A stretch of DNA of 64,000 nucleotides, from the NCBI RefSeq assembly GCF_046630445.1, contig NC_092333.1:6382501-6446500 (forward strand), written 5' to 3'. This document shows, piece after piece, positions 25,320 through 38,400 of the stretch. The stretch comes from Rutidosis leptorrhynchoides (lineage: Eukaryota; Streptophyta; Magnoliopsida; Asterales; Asteraceae). Within the stretch, counting starts at the first letter, position 1, and each line of letters starts with the position of its first letter. The translations under genes were made by a program, and so were the position numbers. The notes under the pieces were generated by a model. The model had not been told where the DNA came from. It saw only the letters and a list, made by a program, of their open reading frames with translations, and ran no database searches.

Positions 25320-25615
25320 TTTTAAACAGATCAATGGTCAAAAAGTCTACTCAAAAATCCATCATAAGTTTGGTGAACGCTGGTCAAATTGTCAAATTAG
25401 AACAAATTGTTATTGTATATTATTTCTACATTCTTATTTTCTCCATTGAAGTGTTCTACATTTACAGAAAAAACATTTATTATATTAGAACAATTTATTA
25501 TATGCGAACAAATTATTAATTCGAACAATAAATTGAAATTAGAACAAATAATTAGAAGGATGAACAAATAATATCTTCTACAATTTTAGATGTAAAATCT
25601 GCATTTATATGTAGA
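25320..25615. repeat. Flank repeat S, copy 1
   Basis: About 295 bases downstream of the first ULP gene. It begins with GATCAATGGTCAAAAAGTC and a TCCATCA..GGTCAACGC..GGTCAA motif, then TTCGAACAA-type units. It matches 39655-39950, downstream of the third ULP gene, closely and in the same order. Parts recur, inverted, at 44950-45350. This shared 3' flank links the two genes to the same mobile-element lineage. Confidence 0.7.
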
Positions 25616-25618
25616 TTT

Positions 25619-25747
25619 TTTATGTAGAAGATGCTGTTTTACATGTAGAAGATGCTGTTTTATATGTAGAAGATGCTGTTTTATATGTAGAAGTTGCTAT
25701 TTACATGTAGAAGATGTTGTTTTACATGTAGAAGATGCGGTTTTACA
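25619..25747. repeat. 24-bp tandem minisatellite
   Basis: About five to six imperfect copies of a unit reading ACATGTAGAAGATGCTGTTTT. Same-direction units with no spacers, so it is a simple tandem repeat and not a CRISPR array. It lies between flank repeats S and R. Confidence 0.85.
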
Positions 25748-25794
25748 TCAATTTTCAATAAAAAAAAGTTTATTGAAAATATTTAGGGTTTTAA

Positions 25795-26560
25795 GGTTTA
25801 GATTTAAGGTGTTTGGGTTTACAGTTAGGGTTAAGAATGCTTTTTTTTAACATGAACGATTTTTGTGGTGTTCAACGGTATGCAACTAAACAAGGACTAA
25901 CTATGTCAGTCTCCAAACTATATTAACTAATAAAGGACTGAAAATGCAAAAAACTTTTGAACCTGCAGCATATTTACACTGTAAGTCCCTGCATTACAAA
26001 AAAGCAAAAAAATCCAATTTGCATACCGTTGAGATAATACCAAGAAAATACCATGAAATGCAGCAAACCATACTTTGGTTGAGATAAAACCAGAGTAAGC
26101 ATAATTAAATGGGCTACAAGCTTTACAATATCACATATACACTTAATCATCAAGGATCACTTAAAATCTTAAAATCTTAATCATCAAGGATCACTTAATC
26201 ATCAAGGATCCTTTACAAGCACCATAAATCCCGTAAAATTGACCAAAAGTCCAACCTGGTCAACATTTGTAGATTTAAATGATCCTTTGACCAAACTGCA
26301 ATATGCATATCATTACATATCATAAAACAAACTTAGTACACCATTCAAACAACCAAAAAACCCTTTGACTTTTTAAGTCCAACCTGGTCAACCACCACTC
26401 TAAACCCTAAAAATACCACATCTGTTTCAAACCTAAAACGCTAAACTTCTAATAATCATAACAAACCACCCTTGAATCACCCCTGCAACATATAAATATC
26501 ATCTCATTAAATCATCACCCCTGCAACATATAAATATCATTAGAAATACAAGTTTGACCT
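25795..26560. repeat. Dispersed repeat R, copy 1
   Basis: About 765 bases that match 41998-42720 along most of their length, and 39215-39480 over about 260 bases. Recognisable parts include GTGTTCAACGGTATGCAACT, CATACTTTGGTTGAGATAAA and AAGTCCAACCTGGTCAAC. It contains no protein-coding frame. The R copies lie beside ULP or B3 genes; this one directly follows the 3' end of the gene at 26748. Confidence 0.75.
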
Positions 26561-26747
26561 GAGTAAGACAAACTACTCAATATGTAACCATTTAAGTGCA
26601 GTAGCAGGAACCCTAAACCGAGTAAGGAACCCTAGTCTATAACATATAAATATCACCACTAGTCTATAACATCTGAGTAAGGAAACAACGTACTCACTGA
26701 CATAATGTGCATTTATTTTATATGTTTCAACAATATTCTTCTCTATT

Positions 26748-29700
26748 TTATTTTACATAAGTCTTCTGAAATTCACATATTAAGTTTCGAATAAACAATC
26801 TCTTTTCAACTGCATCTTGATCTTTAAACCAGTTCCTACTTAACTGGAAATTTTTTTTGAATTTATTATAAATAAAATAATTACAATTCAATCAATTTCA
26901 GTATGAATAATCATTAATAAAAAATACTTACAAATCCTGCACTGTCAGCTTGCTGATCAAATATTGATTCGTTAATTTCTAAAGGGGATTGATTCAAAAA
27001 AAGTTCCACATAATGAAGAATGAACAAAGCACAATCATGCAAATTAGGTTGCTGAGGTAACTGTCAAAAAATAAAGCATTTATCAATGGATGCAAATTTC
27101 AATTTGTATTCATATATTAATAAATAATTAAATAAAATATAAATAAAATTCATACCTCTAGTGAAAACACTTTCAATACTTTTAACTTCTTAGACATATC
27201 ATCTTCAGAAACTAAACTATTTCTTTGCATCCATTCTTCAAGTAGAAAACTTTATTTTTCATATTCAAAAGTTAGAAAAAATAATATAATTACTTTGTCA
27301 TTAAGTTTTTAAAAACTAATGTAATCAATACCTTTTAACAATTCCTCCAACTTCCAGTTGAGATCCTTTCATAGGATCCATATGCAAAATACACGGAACT
27401 TTCAACGAATCGTTAACAAATCGACCATATTTAAGTTGTGTTAGATGACAAACGACAACAATGCTCCAATGATTACTGTAACAACAAAATATTTTTCAAA
27501 TTAGTAACATTTTTTAAAATTAAGATAATATAAAGTACTTATTTTGATATACTTACTTGAACACTACAGGAATAATGATGAAGTCCTTCTCAAAAAGCTT
27601 CAGTTTTTTTGTCCAATTTTTCACACGTTTATAATCTTCATGTACTTCAAAATTTTTAAGATTTTTGCAGTTTTGTCCAATAAGTTTCATGAAGAAATGA
27701 CTGTTAAATACGTAGAATTTTTGCATATCTTCAGCTTTTAGTTTATTCTTCAAATAAATGCAAGTAATTTTAATATAAATGTCCAATGCTAATTAGTAAT
27801 AGTTTTTGAGTTCAAGATCAAGATAGACATACAAGAGGTAGAAGTCAACGATTGTGTCATTTAAAGAATTTCGAGGTTTCAATAATTCAAAGTCTTGTTG
27901 TTGTATGAAAACAGATTCACAACCAGAACCAAGAGCATTTTCTTCCGGATAATAAAATTCCTTAAAAGGAGCACCTTTGTTATGCCGCTTCCTAGGTGAG
28001 AGTTGTTCATCTATTGTTGAGTTGCTTCTTGATCTTTTATACAAATTGTCAATAGCTTTTAGTTCAACCTGACATACAACCTAAAATGTAATTTGCATAA
28101 TATTATCATATAAAATTTATTCACATATTAAAAAACTTAATAAAGAAAGTTATTTTAAAAGAGGCATTTACCTTTTCCTGCACATCACTTGTCTTTCCTT
28201 TGTATTCTTTAATTATATTATCATAGAATGCCCAGTCAGGATGTTTGTGGTCTATTGGTTGCTGTCCAAAATGAATACGTTCAATAAATTTGTTAACAGT
28301 ATCGGCTGCTGCCAGCGAATCAAGGTAATTGCAAAAATCACAGCCATGACCTGTCCAGATTATTGAATTTAAATTTTTTATATATTTTTTTATAAGTGTT
28401 TTCTAAAATAGTTTTTTTAATTATATCTACCTTATTTAAAATATAAAAATCAATATAATCAATTACCTATACCATAATCTTGCTTATCAACCTGGTTATA
28501 AGGGTATGGGAACACCGCGGTGTATTTTTGCAATTATCAGTCATTTTTTTATATAAGTTCTAACATTCCAAATTAATAATGAATAAATAAATAATTACAT
28601 AACAAATACAACTTACTGGATTCAGTATTGCCTTTTTTGGAGAGTCATCAATTAGAACTGTGTTGGTTTCATTATACTCCCTTGGTTTCCATGGAAGTTC
28701 GTTATCATGATTATCCCACAACAAATGAAGCGGTTTGAACAACAAATACCTTTTTTCTTTGTCTGGGTGGTTTCTGTTTGTTATTTTAAAACATTTTTTT
28801 TGATCCTGCAAAAGGAAACATTCTAATAGTATGAAGTATGTAAAAAGTTAACTTTTTTATACATAATAAGCATAAAAGAGAATGTAAAACAGTATTTAAA
28901 ACATCAAGTTCTACATTATAAAAATGTGATCATTAAACTTTTTAAACAGGATGTATATAATTACCCAACAGAATATGAATCGATTTTCATTGTATTTAAT
29001 CAAATATCCAACTATAGGTTCCATATTATGCCTGTATATAATTCACATTAAAATATTTGTAAGTTTCTTTTAATTTACATAACATAATATATAACTACAT
29101 TATATATCATATGATTACCTTTCTCGTGATGTCCAAATCCCCACATTGAACTTGCTGAAGCAGAAATTCAAAAACTCATTGCAGTATGGTCTTTTAAACA
29201 CTGAAATGTTATTTAAATTAAATTGACAAATGACAAATATTTTTTTTAAACATAAATAATAAAAAATAGATTTTGTAAGACTTACCAGAGTTGTTGCCGG
29301 TTCTGTAATCTTCATTTTTAATGCTATTTTGGCAAAATGTAATTTTGGAAAGCAATCCGTTTATATCCAATACAATGAGCTTCTTCGTAGGATCATACTT
29401 TGTAGCATCAACACACTCATCAATCGTCTTTATTTTATCGTCATTCTGTATATTGTTTTTAAAATTCAGAATATCAACATGAACATCCAAAACCGTATTA
29501 TGTACATCATTGATCATTTCCATCTTGGACTCCAAAACTCCAACTTTTTGTTCAACTCCAGAAACAGATGTTCTCAAAACAATCTCATATACACTGTTCT
29601 TTTTCTCAATTTCATCAACTCTTCCCTTTAAATTTTTAACCTCATCGGTAGCGTCTTTTATATCACTTTTCACAGTCTTTACGTCGTTAATGAGCGTCTC

Positions 29701-31029
29701 TACTTTCTTCTCCAAATTACTGATTACAGTCATAACATTAGGTTTTTTTCTTTTTTGTTGAATTTGGTTTTATTTGAACTTCAAAAAAAACATCCTCTTC
29801 ATTAGGATCAGAATGATCCTCTTCATTAACAGGGATGTGAACAAATTGTTCACTTGATTGTTTTTCAGCATTGACCACATTAGCTTCTTCATGGTCTTCT
29901 ACATTTGTCATTTCATCATTTACCATAATTATGTCTTAACTTTGATCTCTGACATTACCGATCGTCAACAACTAGACAGAAATTTTTTTTTTGTTTCTTT
30001 TTAGGAATCATAGAATAAATTTTTATACAATAGTTTTTATAATACAGTAAATTGTGAATATAAAAATATAATAAACAGTGTTTTTTTACATACCGCTTGC
30101 GCTACTCCTTCGACAGTCTGATCTACTTCATCATCAACAACAGGTACTTCATATTTCTTTTTAAGCCATTTAGTCATATGCGTCGTTAATTTAGACTCCT
30201 TGTCATCAATATCGTGAAACACTGATTTGTCCATTGATTCAATTCTTCGTGTATGTTTTGATTCAAGAAACTCCTCATACTGTTTATTACCCAACTTATA
30301 TTGAAAAATCAGTGACAAAAGTCTAATGAAAGGAACTTGATAGCACTTAGTAGGTTCTTTCAGTAACCTAGCAAACTCTTCAAAATACAGTTTAGTATAA
30401 TCAGTATCTAACCCATCAATAAAAGAACTTAAAACTAAAATCCCAAACTGGTTTAAGATATCAGAACTTTCAGTTTTATGTGTTAAACATCTATTAATAG
30501 TTACAACTAAAAACCTCCACCTATTTGTAAAATACTTAGTGGTAATTCTACCATCTGGACGACTTGTAAATCCTACCTTTGAAAACATTTGTTCATATTC
30601 CTTCTTATTAGGAACTGCAGTAAAACTACTACTATCAGGCAGCCCCAAAACAATTCTTATATCAAATTGATCAATTGAAAATCTTCGATTACCCTCTAAT
30701 ATTGTACCAGTAAAACTTGTACCATCTTCACTAAGTGAACATATATACCAAAACTCTGCTAAAAATTCCGGAATAATCAAAATGTCTTCAAAAAAAGCTA
30801 AACTCAAAGGATGTGATCCCATAAAACTTATCATTTCTTTATAACCTTTGGTTTTTTCACGAGTTGGAATTGATGTGTTAGCAACTTGATTAATTAAACT
30901 TACTTGAATTTGTTTGTTTTGAGTGATTTCTTTTGGCCGGTTTACGTTACTAGGAGGAGTGTAATTCCATGGATTTTTCTTTGTAAGCTTCATCACACTG
31001 CCTTCAATTACTTCATAAGTTGTCGCCAT
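26748..31029 (-). CDS. FCP1/NIF phosphatase-ULP2 protease fusion gene
   Basis: Inferred exons in sense order: 31029-30093, about 29975-29286, 29200-29119, 29031-28965, 28805-28617, about 28527-28467, 28350-28172, 28068-27833, 27747-27557, 27475-27332, about 27248-27163, 27067-26932, 26843-26748. Domains: an N-terminal plant mobile-element domain (FLAEFWYICSLSEDG, IVLGLPDSSSF); a coiled coil; a full FCP1/NIF-type HAD domain (KKLIVLDINGLL, FKRPYCNEFLNFCF, NVGIWTSRE, FIFCWDQKKC, NTVLIDDSPKKAILNP, TAVFPYPYNQ); then a complete ULP2-type C48 protease (NDTIVDFYLL, FEKDFIIIPVVF, NHWSIVVVCHL, ILHMDPMKG, LPQQPNLHDCALFILHYVE, NWFKDQD). The His, Asp, Gln and Cys of C48 are all present. The first HAD motif is D-I-N, not D-x-D. 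Defects: a TAA near the start of exon 2, an extra A in a 7-A run at about 29740, and two acceptors lacking AG (exons 6 and 11). Joined phases fit at most junctions. Confidence 0.75.
30093..31029 (-). CDS. N-terminal exon of the fusion gene (plant mobile-element domain)
   Basis: An open exon of about 312 codons starting at Met 31029 (MATTYEVIEGSVMKL) and ending at a GT donor after GVAQA at 30093. It contains the pattern LAEFWY-x-C, GNRRFSIDQFDIRIVLGLP and TNRWRFLVVTINRCL. I recall this pattern from many transposon-linked proteins of Asteraceae, where its role is unknown. It is entered separately because it might instead be an independent gene: a stop lies in the frame between it and the HAD-coding exon. 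Confidence 0.6.
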
Positions 31030-31831
31030 TGGAATAATCGTTGAAACAAGATGATGAATTTTGAATTAAAGTTGAATTTAATTAGGGTTTGTAGAAAGAG
31101 GGGTTTTTGTAGAAATAGGGGTTTTTTTTTGTAGATCTTGTGTGTGATGATTTTAACCGTCACTTCTGACAAGTAGAATTTTACTTAAATCGTCCCCATA
31201 TTATATTTTTATTCCGTTTTCATCCTTTTATATTTTTACAAATAATGTTAAATTAAAATGTAGAACCCTTAAGTTAATGAATGTAGAACATATAATGTAG
31301 AAGTGTTCGAATTTCAAATTTTTTGTTCGTATTTTGACTTAAACATATGACAGGGACGTTTATGAAACTTTCCTAAATATTACAGGGACTATTAAAGAAT
31401 CATATATATTAAATCAAGGACCTATTGTGAACTTTTTTTCATAAATTTGGCGATCATTTACATTAGCAGTATTTTGGGGAAAACACGAATCAGAACTGTA
31501 AGTTTGCAAAAATCAAATCAAAAATCCAAACCCTAAAACACAGATTTCGCTTTAACTACTCAATTTCCTAAAATCTATAAACAAAAAGTGCAATTCATTA
31601 GCATTTCGACTTTCAGTTGGAGGATAGAACTTGTCTGATACCAATTAGCATATACAAATTCACACACGTTCAACTATGTCTGATTACAGTCAAACTTTGT
31701 ATTCATCTTAATGTATCATATTATTGATATATAAGTGCTTTTATAAGATTACTGAAAATTTTTGATGATTTTTTCGTATATTTTGTGTCAATCATTTCAT
31801 CGAACACCTTGTATACGTGTTATTTTTGTAC

Positions 31832-32250
31832 TGTAGTTCATGTTGAATGTGTGTGAATTTGTTTAGAAGCTTAACTGTAGTTCATGTAGAATGTGTGTGA
31901 AACTGTTTAGAAGATTAAATGTAGTTGATGTTGAACGTGTGTGAATTTGTACTGTAGTTCATGTAGAACGTGTGTGAAACACTGTATATACTGTATTTCA
32001 CATCTTTTGTCACTAAACTAACCACATCTACAAGAGCTTCTATCATGCATTATACAAGTTACAAAGTGATTAAAGCCTTATAGATATAAATCCTCTATAA
32101 CTAACAACAAAATATGGTTCTAGATGCAAAATTTCAATTAAAGCCTTACTTGATGTCTTTTCTTCTGGTTCATGCCTTGGGTTATGGACATGTAGAACGT
32201 GTGTGAATTTGTACTGTAGTTCATGTAGAACATGTGTGAATTTGTATTTA
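31832..32250. repeat. Degenerate ~45-bp tandem repeat upstream of ULP genes
   Basis: Units reading CTGTAGTTCATGTAGAAYGTGTGTGAA recur four times at 31832-31985 and twice more near 32190-32250. They lie in the 1.4 kb between the divergent genes starting at 31029 (-) and 32473 (+), so they could be part of a shared promoter region. The rest of 31030-32472 is AT-rich and shows no gene. Confidence 0.6.
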
Positions 32251-32472
32251 TTAGTAACTTTCATGCTGTGATAAATGTTCTACAATTTTTGATCTTTTTT
32301 CTACATGAATGTTCTACAATTTTTGTTTGAATCTATGCTAATTTTTCTTCAAGCATAATTAGAAAAAAATATAACTTATGTAGCATAAATTTTCTGTTTT
32401 ACAAAAATATGTGTTTAACAATTTCAGTATGACATCTGTTTGAAGCAAAATATGTGTTTTGACAATTTGAGT

Positions 32473-35400
32473 ATGACACAGGATTTAGTACATGGGGATT
32501 ACTTTGAAGCAAAAATTACTTGTCGGAACAAGATGAATAGAATCAAATTTTTTTAAGAGTAGACTAAGTACTCAACAAAGAAAACTATTCGACAACACTT
32601 GCTTTCGTTATTGGTTAGATATAAAGTGTGAGCACACAGACCCTGGTTATATCCATTTTTTACTCCAGAATCAGATTTCTCGACCAGATGAATGCAAACT
32701 AAAAGAGGAGCTAGAAGAATTGTGGTTTAGAGTGACTTCTGATTACAATATTAGGTGTGGTAGACGTGAGTTTTGTTTGGTAACTGGTATGCGTTTTGGG
32801 CAAAATGCTAATTTTAAACATTACATTGAGGGAGATAAGAGTAAAAGTAAGCCTAGATTTGCATCACGTGTGTTAAAAAAACACCCAAACAATATATTTA
32901 AGGTTGAACATTTTCTCAACTTGATAAAAGACAAGGAATTTTTTTTCTGGGAATGATAAAAGAAGGGATGAAGATTGTGTGCGTGTAGTTATTGTATTAT
33001 TAGTTCAACAATGCTTTCTTGGGATGATGCCACGAGACAGGATAGATATAAATTTTCTTCATTTACTTGATGACTTGAATTTGATGAACCAGTTTCCATG
33101 GGGTTCATACATATGGACGCACACGTTTAATGTTTTAAGAACCAAAATCATTAAAAAGGATATGGAATCTACTGTGACATATGATTTAGCTAGGTTTTCG
33201 TGGGCATTTAAGGTAAAAGTTTACATATAATTTACAATTTAAAATTGTTTACTAAATTATATTATACTATCATTTATTATATAACAATATGTTTTTTGTG
33301 TTTTATGAAAGATGTGGATATGGGAGGCATATCACAAACGGATATCTGACTATGCTTTCAAAACAGTTGTTAAGGATGCTGTTAACGAACTACCACGTGC
33401 AATACAATGGAAGAGGAAGAAAAAGATGACGAAATTCAATGACTATTTCAAGCTGATGGAAACACAGGTTAGAATTTATTTTTATATTTTTAAATAAAGA
33501 AAATATAATGTAGAACTTGTTGCAGAACATCATGATGAAAAACATTAGAATAAATTTTGACTTGTATAGTTTTTTTGATTAAATTTTGTTTTTAGTCATC
33601 TTATAGTTTATTTTGATTTTTCGTAGAGTAACAAAAGTGTTTGTTGGGTTGTCAATGGATCAACACAAAATAGTAATATTTTTATTTTATTTTTTTCTTA
33701 AAATAAATAATCTGTTTTTGTTTGTTCATAAGATAATTGTTCAACAGATCAATTGCCCCTACAAGAATTGATTATCACAAAACATGAATCTAGTTGCAAG
33801 TGGTGGATTGATAGTTTGAATTTTTTTGAAAACGGAGATCATCAAGTTGAAATTATTCGGACAGAAGATGAAATGATTGAAACAAGTGAAGATGCAGCAA
33901 AAAATGAAAAAAATGAAGAGAAGGCTACAAATGAAACAAGTGAAACACAATTTGGGCAATGTAATGACGATAAAAATAAAGATCTGAGCCACATTATAGC
34001 CTCACTTCAACGGAGAATTGATGAACAAGATTCGAAAATTAATGAACAGAGTGTATTAATTCAAGAATTAGAAAAATCAAAAGATGAAGATAAGATAATC
34101 ATAAGACAACTGGAGCAAAAGATTGAAAAATTGGAGACAGTTTCAAAGTTTAAAATTCAAGAGATTGAGGTAACCAAAATACTATACTTTTTTTTTTCAA
34201 AAGTTTAAACTGAATACTAATACAGCTTTGAAGTAGCTACTAGTATACTAGTGTATTTTGTTTTACCTATTTTTTTTTTATTTTTTTTTAAGTTACAGGC
34301 TGAATTTTTTTTTTATGTGTTTGAACTGAATGTTTGACATTGTTTTTTTTAAAGGACGATGAAGAGTATTTCGATGGTTATGTATCTGAATCTATACCAA
34401 TAGTAAATTATTTAAAGCCATTTGATACAAAGGTAAAGGTAGCGACACCAATGTTAAGAAGGAGCTACAGAGATACGAAAACCACATTTGTTAAAAGATC
34501 ACCTTTCGGCACAGTGAGATTGAAAAAAACAAACAAGAAAAATACTTTAATTACTCATGAGAAGATGGTTGTTGAAGACAAGATAGTTGTTGAAGAGAAA
34601 CAGAATGAATTAGAGACTACAATGAAATGTCCCGTTCTTATTGATTAAAAACGTTCCATATTAATTGATTTCGTTGCGAGGTTTTGACCTCTATATGAGA
34701 CATTTTTCAAAGACTGCATTCATTTTTAAAACAAACCATAACCTTTATTTCATAGATAAAGGTTTTTAAAAAGCTTTACGTAGATTATCAAATAATGATA
34801 ATCTAAAATATCCTGTTTACACGCGACCATTACATAATGGTTTACAATACAAATATGTTACAACAAAATAAGTTTCTTGAATGCAGTTTTTACACAATAT
34901 CATACAAGCATGGACTCCAAATCTTGTCCTTATTTAAGTATGCGACAGCGGAAGCTCTTAATAATCACCTGAGAATAAACATGCTTAAAACGTCAACAAA
35001 AATGTTGGTGTGTTATAGGTTTAACCTATATATATCAAATCATAATAATAGACCACAAGATTTCATATTTCAATACACATCCCATACATAGAGATAAAAA
35101 TCATTCATATGGTGAACACCTGGTAACCGACATTAACAAGATGCATATATAAGAATATCCCCATCATTCCGGGACACCCTTCGGATATGATATAAATTTC
35201 GAAGTACTAAAGCATCCGGTACTTTGGATGGGGTTTGTTAAGCCCAATAGATCTATCTTTAGGATTCGCGTCAATTAGGGTGTCTGTTCCCTAATTCTTA
35301 GATTACCAGACTTAATAAAAAGGGGCATATTCGATTTCGATAATTCAACCATAGAATGTAGTTTCACGTACTTGTGTCTATTTTGTAAATCATTTATAAA

Positions 35401-38400
35401 ACCTGCATGTATTCTCATCCCAAAAATATTAGATTTTAAAAGTGGGACTATAACTCACTTTCACAGATTTTTACTTCGTCGGGAAGTAAGACTTGGCCAC
35501 TGTTGATTCACGAACCTATAACAATATATACATATATATTAAAGTATGTTCAAAATATATTTACAACACTTTTAATATATTTTGATGTTTTAAGTTTATT
35601 AAGTCAGCTGTCCTCGTTAGTAACCTATAACTAGTTGTCCACAGTTAGATGTACAGAAATAAATCGATAAATATTATCTTGAATCAATCCACGACCCAGT
35701 GTATACGTATCTCAGTATTGATCACAACTCAAACTATATATATTTTGGAATCAACCTCAACCCTGTATAGCTAACTCCAACATTCACATATAGAGTGTCT
35801 ATGGTTGTTCCGAAATATATATAGATGTGTCGACATGATAGGTCGAAACATTGTATACGTGTCTATGGTATCTCAAGATTACATAATATACAATACAAGT
35901 TGATTAAGTTATGGTTGGAATAGATTTGTTACCAATTTTCACGTAGCTAAAATGAGAAAAATTATCCAATTTTGTTTTACCCATAACTTCTTCATTTTAA
36001 ATCCGTTTTGAGTGAATCAAATTGCTATGGTTTCATATTGAACTCTATTTTATGAATATAAACAGAAAAAGTATAGGTTTATAGTCGGAAAAATAAGTTA
36101 CAAGTCGTTTTTGTAAAGGTAGTCATTTCAGTCGAAAGAACGACGTCTAGATGACCATTTTAGAAAACATACTTCCACTTTGAGTTTAACCATAATTTTT
36201 GGATATAGTTTCATGTTCATAATAAAAATCATTTTCTCAGAATAACAACTTTTAAATCAAAGTTTATCATAGTTTTTAATTAACTAACCCAAAACAGCCC
36301 GCGGTGTTACTACGACGGCGTAAATCCGGTTTTACGGTGTTTTTCGTGTTTCCAGGTTTTAAATCATTAAGTTAGCATATCATATAGATATAGAACATGT
36401 GTTTAGTTGATTTTAAAAGTCAAGTTAGAAGGATTAACTTTTGTTTGCGAACAAGTTTAGAATTAACTAAACTATGTTCTAGTGATTACAAGTTTAAACC
36501 TTCGAATAAGATAGCTTTATATGTATGAATCAAATGATGTTATGAACATCATTACTACCTTAATTTCCTTGGATAAACCTACTGGAAAAGAGAAAAATGG
36601 ATCTAGCTTCAATGGATCCTTGGATGGCTCGAAGTTCTTGAAGCAGAATCATGACACGAAAACAAGTTCAAGTAAGATCATCACTTGAAATAAGATTGTT
36701 ATAGTTATAGAAATTGAACCAAAGTTTGAATATGATTATTACCTTGTATTAGAATGATAACCTACTGTAAGAAACAAAGATTTCTTGAGGTTGGATGATC
36801 ACCTTACAAGATTGGAAGTGAGCTAGCAAACTTGAAAGTATTCTTGATTTTATGAAACTAGAACTTTTAGAATTTATGAAGAACACTTAGAACTTGAAGA
36901 TAGAACTTGAGAGAGATCAATTAGATGAAGAAAATTGAAGAATGAAAGTGTTTGTAGGTGTTTTTGGTCGTTGGTGTATGGATTAGATATAAAGGATATG
37001 TAATTTTGTTTTCATGTAAATAAGTCATGAATGATTACTCATATTTTTGTAATTTTATGAGATATTTCATGCTAGTTGTCAAATGATGGTTTCCACATGT
37101 GTTAGGTGACTCACATGGGCTGCTAAGAGCTGATCATTGGAGTGTATATACCAATAGTACATACATCTAAAAACTGTGTATTGTACGAGTACGAATACGG
37201 GTGCATACGAGTAGAATTGTTGATGAAACTGAACGAGGATGTAATTGTAAGCATTTTTGTTAAGTAGAAGTATTTTGATAAGTGTATTGAAGTCTTTAAA
37301 AAGTGTATAAATACATATTAAAACACTACATGTATATACATTTTAACTGAGTCGTTAAGTCATCGTTAGTCGTTACATGTAAGTGTTGTTTTGAAACCTT
37401 TAGGTTAACGATCTTGTTAAATGTTGTTAACCCAATGTTTATAATATCAAATGAGATTTTAAATTATTATATTATCATGATATTATCATGTATGAATATC
37501 TCTTAATATGATATATATATACATTAAATGTCTTTACAACGATAATCGTTACATATATGTCTCGTTTAAAAATCATTAAGTTAGTAGTCTTGTTTTTACA
37601 TATGTAGTTCATTGTTAATATACTTTATGATATGTTTTCTTATCATAGTATCATGTTAACTATATATATATATATATCCATATATATGTCATCATATAGT
37701 TTTTACAAGTTTTAACGTTCGTGAATCACCGATCAACTTGGGTGGTCAATTGTCTATATGAAACATATTTCAATTAATCAAGTCTTAACAAGTTTGATTG
37801 CTTAACATGTTGGAAACATTTAATCATGTAAATATCAATCTCAATTAATATATATAAACATGGAAAAGTTCGGGTCACTACATACAAGTATTCTTAGGAA
37901 TGAGAAAGTAGTTGTTAAAGAGGAAGATAAATATTCGAACAAATAAAAACGTTTAAGATTCAAAAATCCCAAAATCGCCGACAGTGATATTAATGAAATA
38001 ATTGAAAGTTTGATGAACAAGGAAGGCGGACTATATCCTTCGCCAGATTCTTTTGATCACAAGAAATCACGTGCAGGACCTTCAACAGCAAATGATTTGG
38101 AAAAGAATAATAGTAATGAGTTTCTTTCAGTGTTTATCAAGCAAAATAATAAATATATATACACTGATAAAGAATTCCGGGGAAGATTGGATGGAACAGC
38201 TGAAAGCGGGTATCTCAGTACTTTTGTAAGTAGCTAATTTTTTTTTTTGTGGCATAACTGTTTAAAAATTTTAAATACATATTAATTTTTTATTTTTATT
38301 TATTTATTTATTTTTTTTTGCAGCACATTAATGGTTGGGGGAATATGATCATGTGGTGGATTAAAAGGAAATCAGAATTGAACACTGGATTTTTTGGAAC

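Noticed and set aside
25619-25747. CRISPR-like array of direct repeats
   Set aside because: The units are adjacent without spacers and the DNA is nuclear plant sequence, so it is a tandem minisatellite.
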